From Anomaloglossus baeobatrachus (lineage: Eukaryota > Chordata > Amphibia > Anura > Aromobatidae), in the NCBI RefSeq assembly GCF_048569485.1, contig NW_027442042.1:186001-250000 (forward strand): a stretch of 64,000 bases of DNA, read 5' to 3'. A program made the translations under genes and the position numbers. Of the stretch, positions 43,264 to 55,226 are shown piece by piece (the stretch's first letter is position 1; every line of letters starts with the position of its first letter). The notes under the pieces were generated by a model. The model searched no databases, was not told the DNA's origin, and saw only the letters and a list, made by a program, of their open reading frames with translations.

Positions 43264-45412
43264 CGGCTATATGTATGGATATATGTATGGTTATATGTAT
43301 GTATATATGTATGGTTATATGTATGCTTATATGTATGGTTATATGTATGGTTATATGTATGGTTATATGTATGGTTATATGTATGGATATATGTATGGTT
43401 ATATGTATGGTTATATGTATGGATATATGTATGGATATATGTATGGTTATATGTATGGTTATATGTATGGTTATATGTATGGATATATGTATGGTTATAT
43501 GTATGGATATATGTATGCTTATATGTATGGTTATATGTATGGATATATGTATGGATATATGTATGGATATATGTATGGTTATATGTATGGATATATGTAT
43601 GGTTATATGTATGGATATATGTATGGTTATATGTATGGTTATATGTATGGATATATGTATGGATATATGTATGGATATATGTATGGATATATGTATGGAT
43701 ATATGTATGGTTATATGTATGGATATATGTATGGATATATGTATGGATATATGTATGGTTATATGTATGGATATATGTATGGATATATGTATGGATATAT
43801 GTATGGTTATATGTATGGATATATGTATGGTTATATGTATGAATATATGTATGGTTATATGTATGGATATATGTATGGTTATATGTATGGTTATATGTAT
43901 GGATATATGTATGGATATATGTATGGATATATGTATGGTTATATGTATGGTTATATGTATGGTTATATGTATGGTTATATGTATGGTTATATGTATGCTT
44001 ATATGTATGGTTATATGTATGGATATATGTATGGTTATATGTATGGTTATATGTATGGATATATGTATGGATATATGTATGGATATATGTATGGTTATAT
44101 GTATGGTTATATGTATGGATATATGTATGGATATATGTATGGATATATGTATGGTTATATGTATGGTTATATGTATGGATATATGTATGGATATATGTAT
44201 GGTTATATGTATGGTTATATGTATGGATATATGTATGGTTATATGTATGGATATATGTATGGTTATATGTATGGTTATATGTATGGTTATATGTATGGAT
44301 ATATGTATGGTTATATGTATGGTTATATGTATGGATATATGTATGGATATATGTATGGATATATGTATGGTTATATGTATGGTTATATGTATGGATATAT
44401 GTATGGATATATGTATGGTTATATGTATGGTTATATGTATGGATATATGTATGGATATATGTATGGTTATATGTATGGTTATATGTATGGATATATGTAT
44501 GGATATATGTATGCTTATATGTATGGTTATATGTATGGATATATGTATGGTTATATGTATGGATATATGTATGGTTATATGTATGGATATATGTATGGAT
44601 ATATGTATGGATATATGTATGGTTATATGCATGGATATATGTATGGTTATATGTATGGATATATGTATGGTTATATGTATGGATATATGTATGGTTATAT
44701 GTATGGATATATGTATGGTTATATGTATGGTTATATGTATGGTTATATGTATGGATATATGTATGGTTATATGTATGGTTATATGTATGGTTATATGTAT
44801 GGATATATGTATGGATATATGTATGGTTATATGTATGGTTATATGTATGGATATATGTATGGTTATATGTATGGTTATATGTATGGATATATGTATGGAT
44901 ATATGTATGGTTATATGTATGGTTATATGTATGGATATATGTATGGATATATGTATGGATATATGTATGGTTATATGTATGGATATATGTATGGTTATAT
45001 GTATGGATATATGTATGGATATATGTATGGTTATATGTATGGTTATATGTATGGATATATGTATGGATATATGTATGGATATATGTATGGATATATGTAT
45101 GGATATATGTATGGATATATGTATGGTTATATGTATGGTTATATGTATGGTTATATGTATGGATATATGTATGGTTATATGTATGGATATATGTATGGAT
45201 ATATGTATGGTTATATGTATGGTTATATGTATGGTTATATGTATGGATATATGTATGGATATATGTATGGATATATGTATGGTTATATGTATGAATATAT
45301 GTATGGTTATATGTATGGTTATATGTATGGATATATGTATGGATATATGTATGGTTATATGTATGGTTATATGTATGGTTATATGTATGGATATATGTAT
45401 GGATATATATAT
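43264..45412. repeat. 12-bp tandem array TATATGTATGG(A/T), about 180 units
   Basis: Nearly perfect 12-bp periodicity over 2.15 kb. One base alternates between A and T in an irregular order; rare units have C in place of G (atgctta) or GAA. Because 12 is divisible by three, frames stay open on both strands throughout; there is no gene. The array ends in (TA)n at about 45400-45415. Confidence 0.98.
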
Positions 45413-45603
45413 ATATGTGGCTATATCGGAGTTGATTTTTGGAGGCCTCATTTTCTCGACTCTGATGTAGTCGGTCACTGCTGAAGTGTCTAGATCAGAG
45501 TGGGTTTTTTGTGGTCATTTTCTCCGCTCTGCTATAGACGGGTCAGTGCTGAGGTGACTAGATCGGAGTTGAATTCTTGAGGCCTCGCTGTAGTCACGTG
45601 TTA

Positions 45604-46099
45604 GACTGCTTTCACACCTCCGGTTTCTGCAATGCGGCACAATCCGGCACTTTGCAGGAAAATCGCAACCGGTTTTTTTTGCTGCCGGTTGCGATTTTCC
45701 TGCATAGACTTTAATTAGTGCCGCATGGCCTTGCGTTCCATCCGTTTTTTGCCGCATGCGGCAGATTTAGCCGATGCGGCGGCCGGATGGAACGTTGCCC
45801 AGCACGTTTTTTCGTGCGGCAAAAAAAACCGCATCGTGCCGCATTCGGCCGATGCGGCGCTTTTTTCAATGCATGCCTATGACGGCCGGATGCGGCGCGA
45901 TGCGGCAAATACCGCATTCGGCCGCCGCATGCGTTTTTTTCCACTGCGCATGCTCAGTAGCATGCCGCAAGCGGCAAAAACCGGGCGGGCCGCATGGGAA
46001 AAACTTATGCAAAGGATGCGGTGTTTTCACCGCATCCGTTGCATAGCTTGCACAGCCGGATTGAGCCGCAGAGCTCAAGCCGGATGTGTGAAAGCAGCC
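45604..46099. mobile_element. TTA-flanked MITE (tctgctttcacac family)
   Basis: Flanked by TTA (45601-45603 and 46100-46102). The termini GACTGCTTTCACACCTCCGG and (reversed) GGCTGCTTTCACACATCCGG are inverted repeats. Inside is a 19-bp perfect hairpin (45654-45672 / 45685-45703) and many gccgcat/atgcggc palindromes. Confidence 0.85.
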
Positions 46100-46224
46100 T
46101 TAGTTCACCTCATTTTATCCACTCCGTTCTAGCTGCTTCACCAGTGAGGTGACTACATCAGAGTGGATTTTTTGATGATCTCTGTGATCTTTTCTCCATA
46201 GAACACAGTTCAGTTTCTACAGCG

Positions 46225-46318
46225 GGGTCTCCAGGCCTCAGAGCAGGGGTCTCCAGGCCTCAGAGCAGGGGTCTCCAGGCCTCAGAGCAGGGGTCTCCAG
46301 GCCTCAGAGCAGGGGCTG
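46225..46318. repeat. 22-bp tandem repeat
   Basis: About four units of gtctccaggcctcagagcag plus gg. Confidence 0.9.
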
Positions 46319-47689
46319 GAATCAGATTTATAATTGGAATGATTTCATGTTTTTATTTATTAGATGCTCACACTGTTATATTTATTATTTTTTTCCAAAG
46401 GGCAAATTTTTATTTTCATTATTATTATAACTTACATTGTATTATTGCTTTTTACAATATAAATAATTCCACACAGCGCTGATTGTTCAGTTTTGCTGGA
46501 ATTTTAATTTTACCGTATTTCCACGAGTCGTGGCCGCAGGACTGGCATTGAAAGAGTAGGCGGAGCCTCACAAGGAAAAACGGAACCGCGCAGCTGACAG
46601 TCTTCATAACTTACCATATTGGATCAGAGTGGATTTTTTGAGGATCTCTCTGTAGCCTTCATTCTATACAGTTTGCTACTGAGGTGACTGAAATTCAGGT
46701 TTTTGAAAAGTGGGAGGAGCCTCACGGCGAAAAACGTAACAGAGCGCAGCCGAGAAAGTGCTTATAATTTCACACATTGTGTCGTAGTGGAGTTTTTGAG
46801 GACCTCATTTTAGCCACTACATTATGTATATTTGGTACTGAGGTGACTGGAATGGATTTTTTCGAAGAGTGGGAGGAGCCTCAAAGCAAAAACCGTAACA
46901 GAGCGCAGCTGAAAGTCCTCATAATATCCACATTGTGTCGTGGATTTTTTGAGGACCTCATTTTAGCCACTACATTATGTACATTTGGTACTGAGGTGAC
47001 TGGAATGCATTTTTTCGAAGAGTGGGAAGAGCCTCAAAGCAAAAAAAGCTTTGCGCAGCCGAGCTGAGCGCAGCCGAAAGTCCTCATAATATACACATTG
47101 AATCGGAGTGGATTTTTTGAGGACCTCATTTTAGCCACTACATTCTAGATGATTCACTAGTGAGCTGTCTAGATTGGGCCCTTGAGTCACTGTGGCCCCG
47201 CGGACCTCCTGCCGACGATCGTACTTTCATTTATATCAGCATCACCATCACAGATGCCAATACAATTGAAAGGAACAATGCGAGGAGGAGCAGAACACTC
47301 TATTTCTAATCATTCTACTACTATGTGTCTGTGAGACACTGATGTTTCAACATGGAGGAGTGCGGTTACTAGAGATGAGCGAGCCTCTGAAGGCCTTCAT
47401 TCGAGGCTCCGTTCGACGAACCGTTTGACAATCCTCTCGAACCCCATTGAAAACAATGGGAGGCAAACACAAACACATAAAAACCACATAGAAAACACCT
47501 TCAAAGGTGTCCAAAAGGTGACAAACAACTCACAACATACCACAAACATGGGAAAGTGACAAGGATATATACTCATGCGAAAACAAAACAGCTGGATGAG
47601 GAAAAAGAGGAGGAGACACAGATATAGGCATGGCACGCCCTTCTAAAATCATGTAAAACACAGCAAGGGGACTCCAAGCAGAGTCTCCC

Positions 47690-48100
47690 TTTTTTACAAA
47701 AATTGGGCCACACACACCCCTTCAGTGGCATCACTTGTGCCCCAGTTGTAAACTTGACCTGTTGATTTGCATCAAGCACATTCAAAAATACGCCAGCCTT
47801 AACTGTCTTCAGGATGGCACCGGGGTAGGTAGCAAAGTCCTTGCTGAACCATGACTTGTTCATCTTGGATCATTTTTAAAAACACAGCAAGGGTACTCCA
47901 AGCAGAGTTTTTCTTTTTTCCAAAAATTGGGCCACACACACCACTTCAGTGGCAGCAGTTGTGTCCCAGTTGTACACTTCACAGGTAGATTTGCATCAAG
48001 CACAATCCAAATCCACAAGCCTTTACTCTCCCCAGGATGACACCGGGCTAGCAAAGTCCTTGCTGATCCATGACTTGTTCATCTTGATGAACGTTAGTCT
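47690..48100 (-). repeat. Duplicated 3' end of the hAT transposase region
   Basis: Two diverged copies of about 190 bp contain tccaagcagagt, ttgggccacacacacc and ttcagtggca. Both include the coding end ...KMNKSW(I/F)SKDFA. They form a short subterminal tandem repeat. Confidence 0.75.
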
Positions 48101-48364
48101 GTCCACATTGTCACTGGACAGACGCGTGCGCTTATCTGTCAGCACACACCCAGCAGCACTGAAGACACATTCAGAGACAACGCTGGCCACAGGACACGAC
48201 AAGATCTCCAAGGCATAAGTGGAGAGCTCTGGCCATTTTTCAAGATTTGAAGCTCAAAATGAGCAAGGCTCCAGTTGCACAGTCATGGCATCGATGTTCA
48301 TTTGGAGATACTCCTGTATCATCCTCTCCAGCCGTTGACTATGTGTCAGACTTCTTGTCTCTGG

Positions 48365-49505
48365 TATGGGGAGATAAGGTATGCACACCAGTGACTATGT
48401 AAGGGGAATACATGAAATAGCAGAAACTGCTGTGTGAATACTGACTTGAAAAATCCAATAGCTATATGCAAGAGTGAAAATGTGAAAAATGGAATCTGCA
48501 TTACTGCCATGAACATATGAATCAAGAGAAATTTAGCTACTGAATTGATCAATGCAATAGAGCCCCAACACTACGCCAAAGTATTTCTCTACGTTGGGGT
48601 CCCTAGCTTGTGTGTGACCTCTCATGCAGTTAAAAAACCTACCGTGTATGGGAAGCTGAGACCCAGGCTATTTATGCGTATGATATGGATTGGCAATAGG
48701 TGTGGTTGGGGAGGGTTCACAAACGAAAAAATACTAACAAATAGGAATAACGTTTGGAACACCATTCTAAGTCCAAACTGGGTGCAAAAACCTAAAAAAA
48801 ATCACTATGGGGAGACCTTATCTCCCCACTTGATTCATATGTTCATGGCAGTAATGCAGATTCCATTTTTCACATATTCACTCTTGCATATAGCTATTGG
48901 ATTTTTCAACTCAGTATTCACACAGCAGTTTCTGCTATTTCATGTATTCCCCTTACATAGTCACTGGTGTGCATACCTTATCTCCCCATAGTGATGTTTT
49001 TTTAGGTTTTTGTACCCAGTTCGGACTTAGAATGGTGTTCCAAACGTTATTCCTATTTGTTAGTATTTTTTCGTTTGTGAACCCTCCCCAACCACACCTA
49101 TTGCCAATCCATATCATACGCATAAATAGCCTGGGTCTCAGCTTCCCATACACAGTAAGTTTTTAAACTGCATGAGAGGACACACACTAGCTAGGGACCC
49201 CAACGTAGAGAAATACTTTGGCGTAGTGTTGGGGCTCTATTGCATTGATCAATTCAGTAGCTAAATTTCTCTTGATTCATATGTTCATGGCAGTAATGCA
49301 GATTCCATTTTTCACATATTCACTCTTGCATATAGCTATTGGATTTTTTAAGTCAGTATTCACACAGCAGTTTCTGCTATTTCATGTATTCCCCTTACAT
49401 AGTCACTAGTGTGCATACCTTATCTCCCAATAGTGATGTTTTTTTAGGTTTTTGCACCCAGTTCGGACTTAGAATGGTGTTCCAAACGTTATTTCTATTT
49501 ATTTT
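48365..49505. mobile_element. Inverted/dimeric repeat element with 11-bp TSD
   Basis: Bracketed by the exact duplication cttgtctctgg (48354-48364 and 49506-49516) within the hAT transposase. It comprises a unit of about 460 bp (48365-48826), an inverted copy of it (48827-49268) and a partial third copy (49269-49505). The unit contains tggggagataaggtatgcac and ttggggtccctagct. It has no coding capacity. The variable duplication and inverted partial copies resemble Penelope-like insertions, but no ribozyme core was found. Confidence 0.75.
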
Positions 49506-49796
49506 CTTGTCTCTGGTGGCCTTGCAAAGGATGGTCTAAAAAAATTATGAAACGATTCAATAAAATTGCTGTTACCACCAGATACGGTGCTGCTGGTACG
49601 GTTTGACTGTTGATGACGAGACAGTCCCATGTTTGTCAAGTTACAACTGGGAGATTCACTCTGTGCACCACTGGTGTTTTGTGGAAAAGCCGAGTTAAGA
49701 TTGAGTAACAGCTTCTGCTGATACTCCTGCATACGTGCGTCCCTTTCTATGGCTGGAATTATTTTGCAAAACTTGGACTTGTACCGGGGATCGAAA

Positions 49797-49960
49797 GGCC
49801 CCGTCACACACAGAGATAAATCTTTGGAAGATCTGTGGTTGCAGTGAAATCATGGACATATTGTTCCATTTGTACGCAGCCACAAACCTGGCACTGATTG
49901 TCCACAATTTCACTGCAACCACAGATCTGCCGCAGATTTATCTCTGTGTGTGACAGGGCC
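49797..49960. mobile_element. Short palindromic MITE
   Basis: 164 bp, almost entirely two inverted arms (ggccccgtcacacacagaga ... tctctgtgtgtgacagggcc). The flanks gaa and taa are compatible with a mutated TAA target. Its terminal GTCACACAC links it to the MITEs at 29.2-30.3 kb. Confidence 0.75.
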
Positions 49961-52900
49961 GTAAGAGTGTGGCAACCCAGTAGTCATCATTACTTCTAAT
50001 TCGGACAATCCGAGGGTCATGTTGTAGGTAGTGCAGCAAGAAGGCGCTCATGTGTCTTGCGCATCCCTGCGGACCAAGTCCTTGCTGTGTTGGTGGCGGT
50101 GAGGTGATAACCGTGCTGCCTTCCTCTGACATATCCTCCCAACCTCGAACAACCGAAATTTGACCAAGGTCTCCCTCATCCGCTGAGTCTTCCATGCCCA
50201 TCGACAGTTCGTCCTCCATTTCTTCACGGGCTCCTGCCCCTTCCTAAACAGTTTGGCTGCTACCATGCGCCCTTGTTAATCCCTCTCCCCCACTGTCCCA
50301 TGCCTGCCGCCTTGGTGATGATGAACGTCTGGTCATTGTAGATCTTGTTAGCCCTTCCGCATAGGAATCCTCCTGTACTTCCTCCCCTTTCTCTTGTCCC
50401 GCCCCCTGACTCCAAATAGTGTTTAGAATGTGCTCCAGTATGTAAATGACTGGAATTGTCATGCTAATAATGGCATTGTCAGTGCTAAACATATTCGTCG
50501 CCATGTCGAAACTGTGCAGAAGGGTGCATAAGTCCTTGATCTGAGACCACTCCAGCAGCGTGATCTGTCCCACCTCTGCATCTCGTTGGCCCAGGCTATA
50601 CGTCATAACGTATTGCACCAGGGCTCGGCAAAGCTGCCACAGTCGCTGTAACATGTGGAGAGTCGAATTCCAGCGTGTCGTCACATCGCATTTCAGGCGA
50701 TGAACCAGCAGGCCGAAAGACCTCTACAGCGATGCAAGTCGGTCAGCTGCGGCGGTTGAACGGCGGAAGTGAGCAGAGAGTGACCGTGCCCTGTGCAGAA
50801 GCCCATCTACGTCGGGATAGTGGGTGAAAAATTGCTGGACAACAAGGTTCAAAACGTGAGCCATACAAGGCACGTGTGTCACCTTGCCCCGGCGAGGGGC
50901 CGCACCCAGGTTTGCAGCATTGTCGCACATGGCCTTACCTGGCTGCAGGTTGAATGGAGACAACCATTTATGAAACTCGGTGTGCAGAGCTGACCACAAC
51001 TCCTCAGCTGTGTGACTCTTATTTCCCAGACATTTCAACATAAAGACCACCTGATGCCGTTGAGCTCTGCTGCCAGCATAGTAAGGAGGTGTGTGGGATT
51101 GTGCACAGTTACAACGCGGGTGGTCTGACCACACAGGCTTTGGGCGGAGGTGGAGGACCCAGATGAGGTTGAGGAGGCAGAAGCAGTGGAGGAACTTCGA
51201 TATACAGAGGATTGACGCACAAGTCGTGGGGACGGCAAGACTTGTTCAGCAGACCCCTCACCATCTCTCACCATAGTTACCCAGTGCCCAGTCAGCAACA
51301 TGTAACGCCCCTGTCCATGCTTACTAGTCCAAGTATCGGTGGTGAAATGCACCCTGTCACACACAGAGTTTCTCAAGGAAGCGGTGATGTTGTGTGCGAC
51401 ATGCTGGTGTAGCGCAGGCATACCTTTCTTGGAGAAGTAGTGGCGACTGGGCATCTGGCACTGGGGCACTGCGACTGACATAAGGTCTTGAAAATCCTCT
51501 GTGTCCACCAGGCGGAAAGGCAGCATTTCGGTAGCCAAGAGCTTACAGAGAGTGAAAGTCAACCTCTTAGCTTTGTCATGGCTCGGAGGAAATGGCCTTT
51601 TATTTGTCCACATCTGAGGGACCGAGATCTGGCTGCTGTGTGGAGACAGTGGTGAGTAGGGTGTCCCTGGAAAACTGCAGGTCTGTGAGGAAAGTGCAGG
51701 CGGAGACATGATGTTGCCTTCATCCAAAGTTGGTGCTCTCGATGTCTGAGAGAGCTCTACACCAGCACTTGTTTCTCCTTCCAAACCAACTGACAACCTG
51801 CCAAGCAAACTGGCTGTTGCGGTTAAACATGTGTGACAGCTGTCCCCACAGTCATAGAAGATGAAGAGCGCGCGGAGGAACTTGAAGGGGCAGGCGGTGG
51901 TTCGCCCGCTCCGCTAGGCCGCATTGCAGCACGGTGAGCTTCCCACTGGGACTTATGCTTGTTATTCATGTGACGATTCATCGAAGAAGTTGTCAAACTG
52001 GTGAGGTTTTGGCCTTTGCTTATAGATTGGTGACAAATTTTACAGATCACATGATTTGGGAGATCCTTTGCAAGGTCAAAAAAGGACCAGGCTAGGCAAG
52101 GCTTAGAGGCCATGCGACCTTCAGAGCCACCCCGACTTGTGCTCAGAGGCAGATTTGTGGCTGAGGATGCAGTTGTTGACGTGTTTCCAGTTCTCCAACT
52201 CTGTCCAGGAAGGCGCAAGGTAACTTCGTCGTCAGTTGCATCCTCCTCTACCGCCTCTGGTGTCCTCCTCAAGTGCCTGACTGTGGGTTGACAGTAAGTG
52301 GGATCTAGAACTTCATCATCAAGCGTTGTGTTTGCACTCCCCTCGCCCTCAGACCTAACCTCTTCCTGCCCTGACTGAATAGTTAAGTTGTCATCCCAAT
52401 CTGGTATCTGCGTCTCATCGTCATCAGTATGTTCCTCATTGTCTCTACCAACAGGTGTTACAGTTTTGGAATGAGGGTCTAAATTATGCTCAGAAACTTG
52501 GTCATCAAGGCCTGAATCAGACTCACAAAGCTTCTGGGCATCACTGCAGACCATTTCCTGGTCTGTACTCACTGTAGCTTGGGAACAGACCTCTGATTCC
52601 CAGGCTATAGTGTGACTGAATAGCTCTGCAGACTCAGCCATCTCTGTTACACCATACTCTTCAGGGCGGGTGGAGACTTGAGAGCTGAGAGAAAGCAAGT
52701 GCGATTGGGATGACAACTCAGAGGACTGTTGTTTTTAGATGTTGAAGTTGAGGTGGAGGAGAGGCCACTTGTTGGAGCACTTGAGATCCATTCAAGCTTG
52801 TTCTTTTTTTGTGCATCATCTACCTTTGTTACAGTTGTTCGGTTCCGTAAAAAAGGAAGCACATCGCATTGTCCATGGAAAGTAGTAGACATCTTACTTT

Positions 52901-53054
52901 TGCTGGAAGATGGCATTTCTTCAGCAGATGTTAATGTAGCTTTCCCACCTACCCCACGGACACAAACTTTTTTTCCTTTTCCAACATGCCTGTTCCCCTT
53001 TCCACCAGCATCTGTCCTTTTGCCACTCATTTTGTTAGCGACAAGATTGCACAC

Positions 53055-53195
53055 TTAAAATGTGGTAGCAAAAATGGAGAGGTGCTGTAGATTGTAGACG
53101 TGGTCTAGCTTTATTGACAGCTGAAGAACCAACACTGACTATCCCAGACAATTGTAATATGCCCCTAACAGTGGCAGCACAGTTTGCAATTAGAA
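53055..53195. other. 5' untranslated part of the second hAT
   Basis: Upstream of the transposase start on the minus strand. No promoter motif stands out. Confidence 0.35.
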
Positions 53196-53199
53196 TTGC

Positions 53200-53690
53200 G
53201 TGGGAAAATGGGCAGTTGGGTAGAATGCCCGGGTGCTGTGGGTAGCAGGACAGCAAAGGAACACTAACTTAGTATTCCAGACACTTTTAGGGTGGCACAA
53301 AAAGTGTCAGCTCTTTGGTCAAATAAAATAGCGTGGCAAAAATGGGCAGGTGGGTATAATGCACGGGTGCTGTGGGTAGCAGGACAGCAAAGGAACACTA
53401 AGGTACTATCTCAGACACTTTTAGGATGTCACAAAAAGTGTCAGCTCTTAGGGCAAATAAAATAGCGTGGCAAAAATGTGCAGGTGGGTATAATGCACGG
53501 GTGCGGTAGGTAGCAAGACAGCAAAGGAACACTAAGGTAGTATTCCAGACACTTTTAGGATGGCACAAAAAGTGTCAGCTCTTTGGGCAAATAAAATAGC
53601 GTGGCAAAAATGTGCATGTGGGTAGAATGCACGGGTGCTCTTTGCAGCAGGATAGCAAAGGAAGCCTCACTTTCTATCCCTGCTAATGAA
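53200..53690. repeat. 134-bp tandem repeat near the hAT end
   Basis: Three to four units; gcgtggcaaaaatg recurs at 53331, 53465 and 53599 (period 134). It sits upstream of the transposase on its coding strand, so unlike the 118-bp repeat of the other hAT it is at the 5' side. Confidence 0.9.
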
Positions 53691-55226
53691 AAAATGCAGC
53701 AAGGAATTGCCTGAGCTGAGGTAGCCAGACGCTGTTATCTAAAGCCCTACACAGCGTTTGCATGGTCCTGCCTAGCAGCTATGGCTATGAATGCCTCTAA
53801 ATCAGCCCTGAAAAGGGCTGAAATAACCAGCAGTCCCTAATCCCTAAAGCGCTGTGTAGATTGCACTGTATCTCTATAGCGCACACAGCAGCAGCGTGAG
53901 CGGTGACTGTCACCCACACGCAGAAGACAGATAATAGCGGCGAAGGGGAAATGGCCGTATCTTATAAGGCAAGGACATGTGACATGCACAGCCTATGACA
54001 CATGCCCTTGCTTGTCTGGCAAAAATCCACTTAACTGTGTGTGTGTCTGTGATTTGCTGACAGCCTGGCCCGCCCCACTGCACGCGCGGTTAGGGGGAAA
54101 AAAATTAAAAAATGGCGATCGGCATTCTCTCAGCACTCTGCAGCAGCACAGATCTAAACCCCGTCCCCCCCGCACACTATACGCTGAAATTTGATAATAG
54201 TGTGAATCACAGAGTGACTCACACTATTACAGTGAAAAGCAAGCTAGTAACTAGCTAGGCTTTTTGGTGATCGAACCGTCTCGAACGTAACTTGAACTGT
54301 CGAGCTTTTAGCAAAAATCACTCAAACATGAAATTGGCGAACCTCGAACATCGCTCATCTCTAGCAGTGACGTCACTACTGCGCACTGATGTGCTAAAAT
54401 GTCAAAGTGGCAGAACAGTGGACACATGCTGAGGAGACTGGGGCAGTGACTGAATGAGGAGAAGTGAGTATATTTGTGTATTTAATCAGGAATTCCAGAG
54501 GACTATGGGGAAGCATATATGGGGGTTGCAAAATAGTATATGGGGCTGCATATAACTATATGTTTGCGCACAATATTATATTGGGGCACACAATATGGTG
54601 GTGCACTATATGGCGGAATATAAGGGGTGCATACTACTATATGGAGGAATATAAGGGGTGTACTAAACTATATGAAGGAATATAAGGGGAGCATAATACT
54701 ATATGCAGGAATATAAGGGGTGCATAATACTATATGAAGGATCCCTTTTACATGGAATATAGGGGTGCATTATACATGGAGGACTATGGAGCTGCATAAT
54801 ACTATATGAAGGATCCCTTTTACATGGAATATAGGGGTGCATTATACATGGAGGACTATGGAGCTGCATAATCCAATATGAAGGACTATGGGGTGCATTT
54901 TAATACATATAGGACTTAGGGGGTTGCATTATATGGAGGACTAATTGGGTTTCCTTATACATGGACTTTAGGGGTGCATTATATATGGAGGATTATAGGG
55001 CTGCATAATACAATATGAAGGACACCTTATACATGGAATGCGAGGGTGCATTATACATGGAGAACCATGGGGCTGCATAATACAATATGAAGGACTATGG
55101 GGATACGTTATAATACATATAGGATTATGGGGGCTGCATTATATGAGGAATAATGGCGTTACCTTATACATGGACAATAGGGCTGCATTAGAATACATTA
55201 AGGACTATGGGATGAATAATACAATA

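Larger units (their letters stand above)
43071..47361. repeat. Degenerate satellite with gaggtgactagatcggagt core, heavily invaded
   Basis: The core gaggtgactagatc(g/a)gagt recurs, for example near 45496, 45560, 46146, 46690, 46840, 46995 and 47155, often followed by ggattttttgaggacctcat. The spacing is irregular. At 46530-47180 it organises into units of about 153-168 bp with a second block (gtgggaggagcctcaaagca). Inserts are the 12-bp array (43264-45412) and a MITE (45604-46099). The same core is part of the 105-bp satellite at 63089-64000. Confidence 0.6.
48023..53030 (-). pseudogene. hAT transposase pseudogene with BED finger
   Basis: Start MSGKRTDAGGKGNRHVGKGK (53030). A Ser/Thr- and acid-rich region reaches the BED finger (about 52110-51950: WSFFDLAKDL, CKICHQSISKG, MNRHMNNKH). 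The core follows: LPFRLVDTEDFQDLMSVAVP, FTTDTWTSKHGQGRY (first Asp), MCDNAANLGAAPRRG (second Asp), TTRWNSTLHMLQRLW, and the C-terminal dimerisation segment CPVASVVSECVFSAAGCVLT. At least five frame changes occur besides the two inserts. It preserves Gln and Trp at the two sites where the other hAT copy has stops. Confidence 0.88.
47370..54363 (-). mobile_element. Second hAT transposon, older, with nested inserts
   Basis: The ends are TAGAGATGAGCGA and its inverted match TAGAGATGAGCGA. The flanking octamers gcggttac (47362-47369) and gcagtgac (54364-54371) agree at six of eight positions. The transposase (48023-53030, minus strand) is homologous to that of the hAT at 20716-26167 but clearly diverged. 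Inserts are a foldback/dimeric element (48365-49505) and a palindromic MITE (49797-49960). Tandem repeats lie near both ends. The worn duplication and many frame changes make it older than the other copy. Confidence 0.88.

Noticed and set aside
43256-45484. 740-codon frames (MYGY and SIHI repeats)
   Set aside because: Translations of the 12-bp array; 12 is divisible by three, so no stop can appear.
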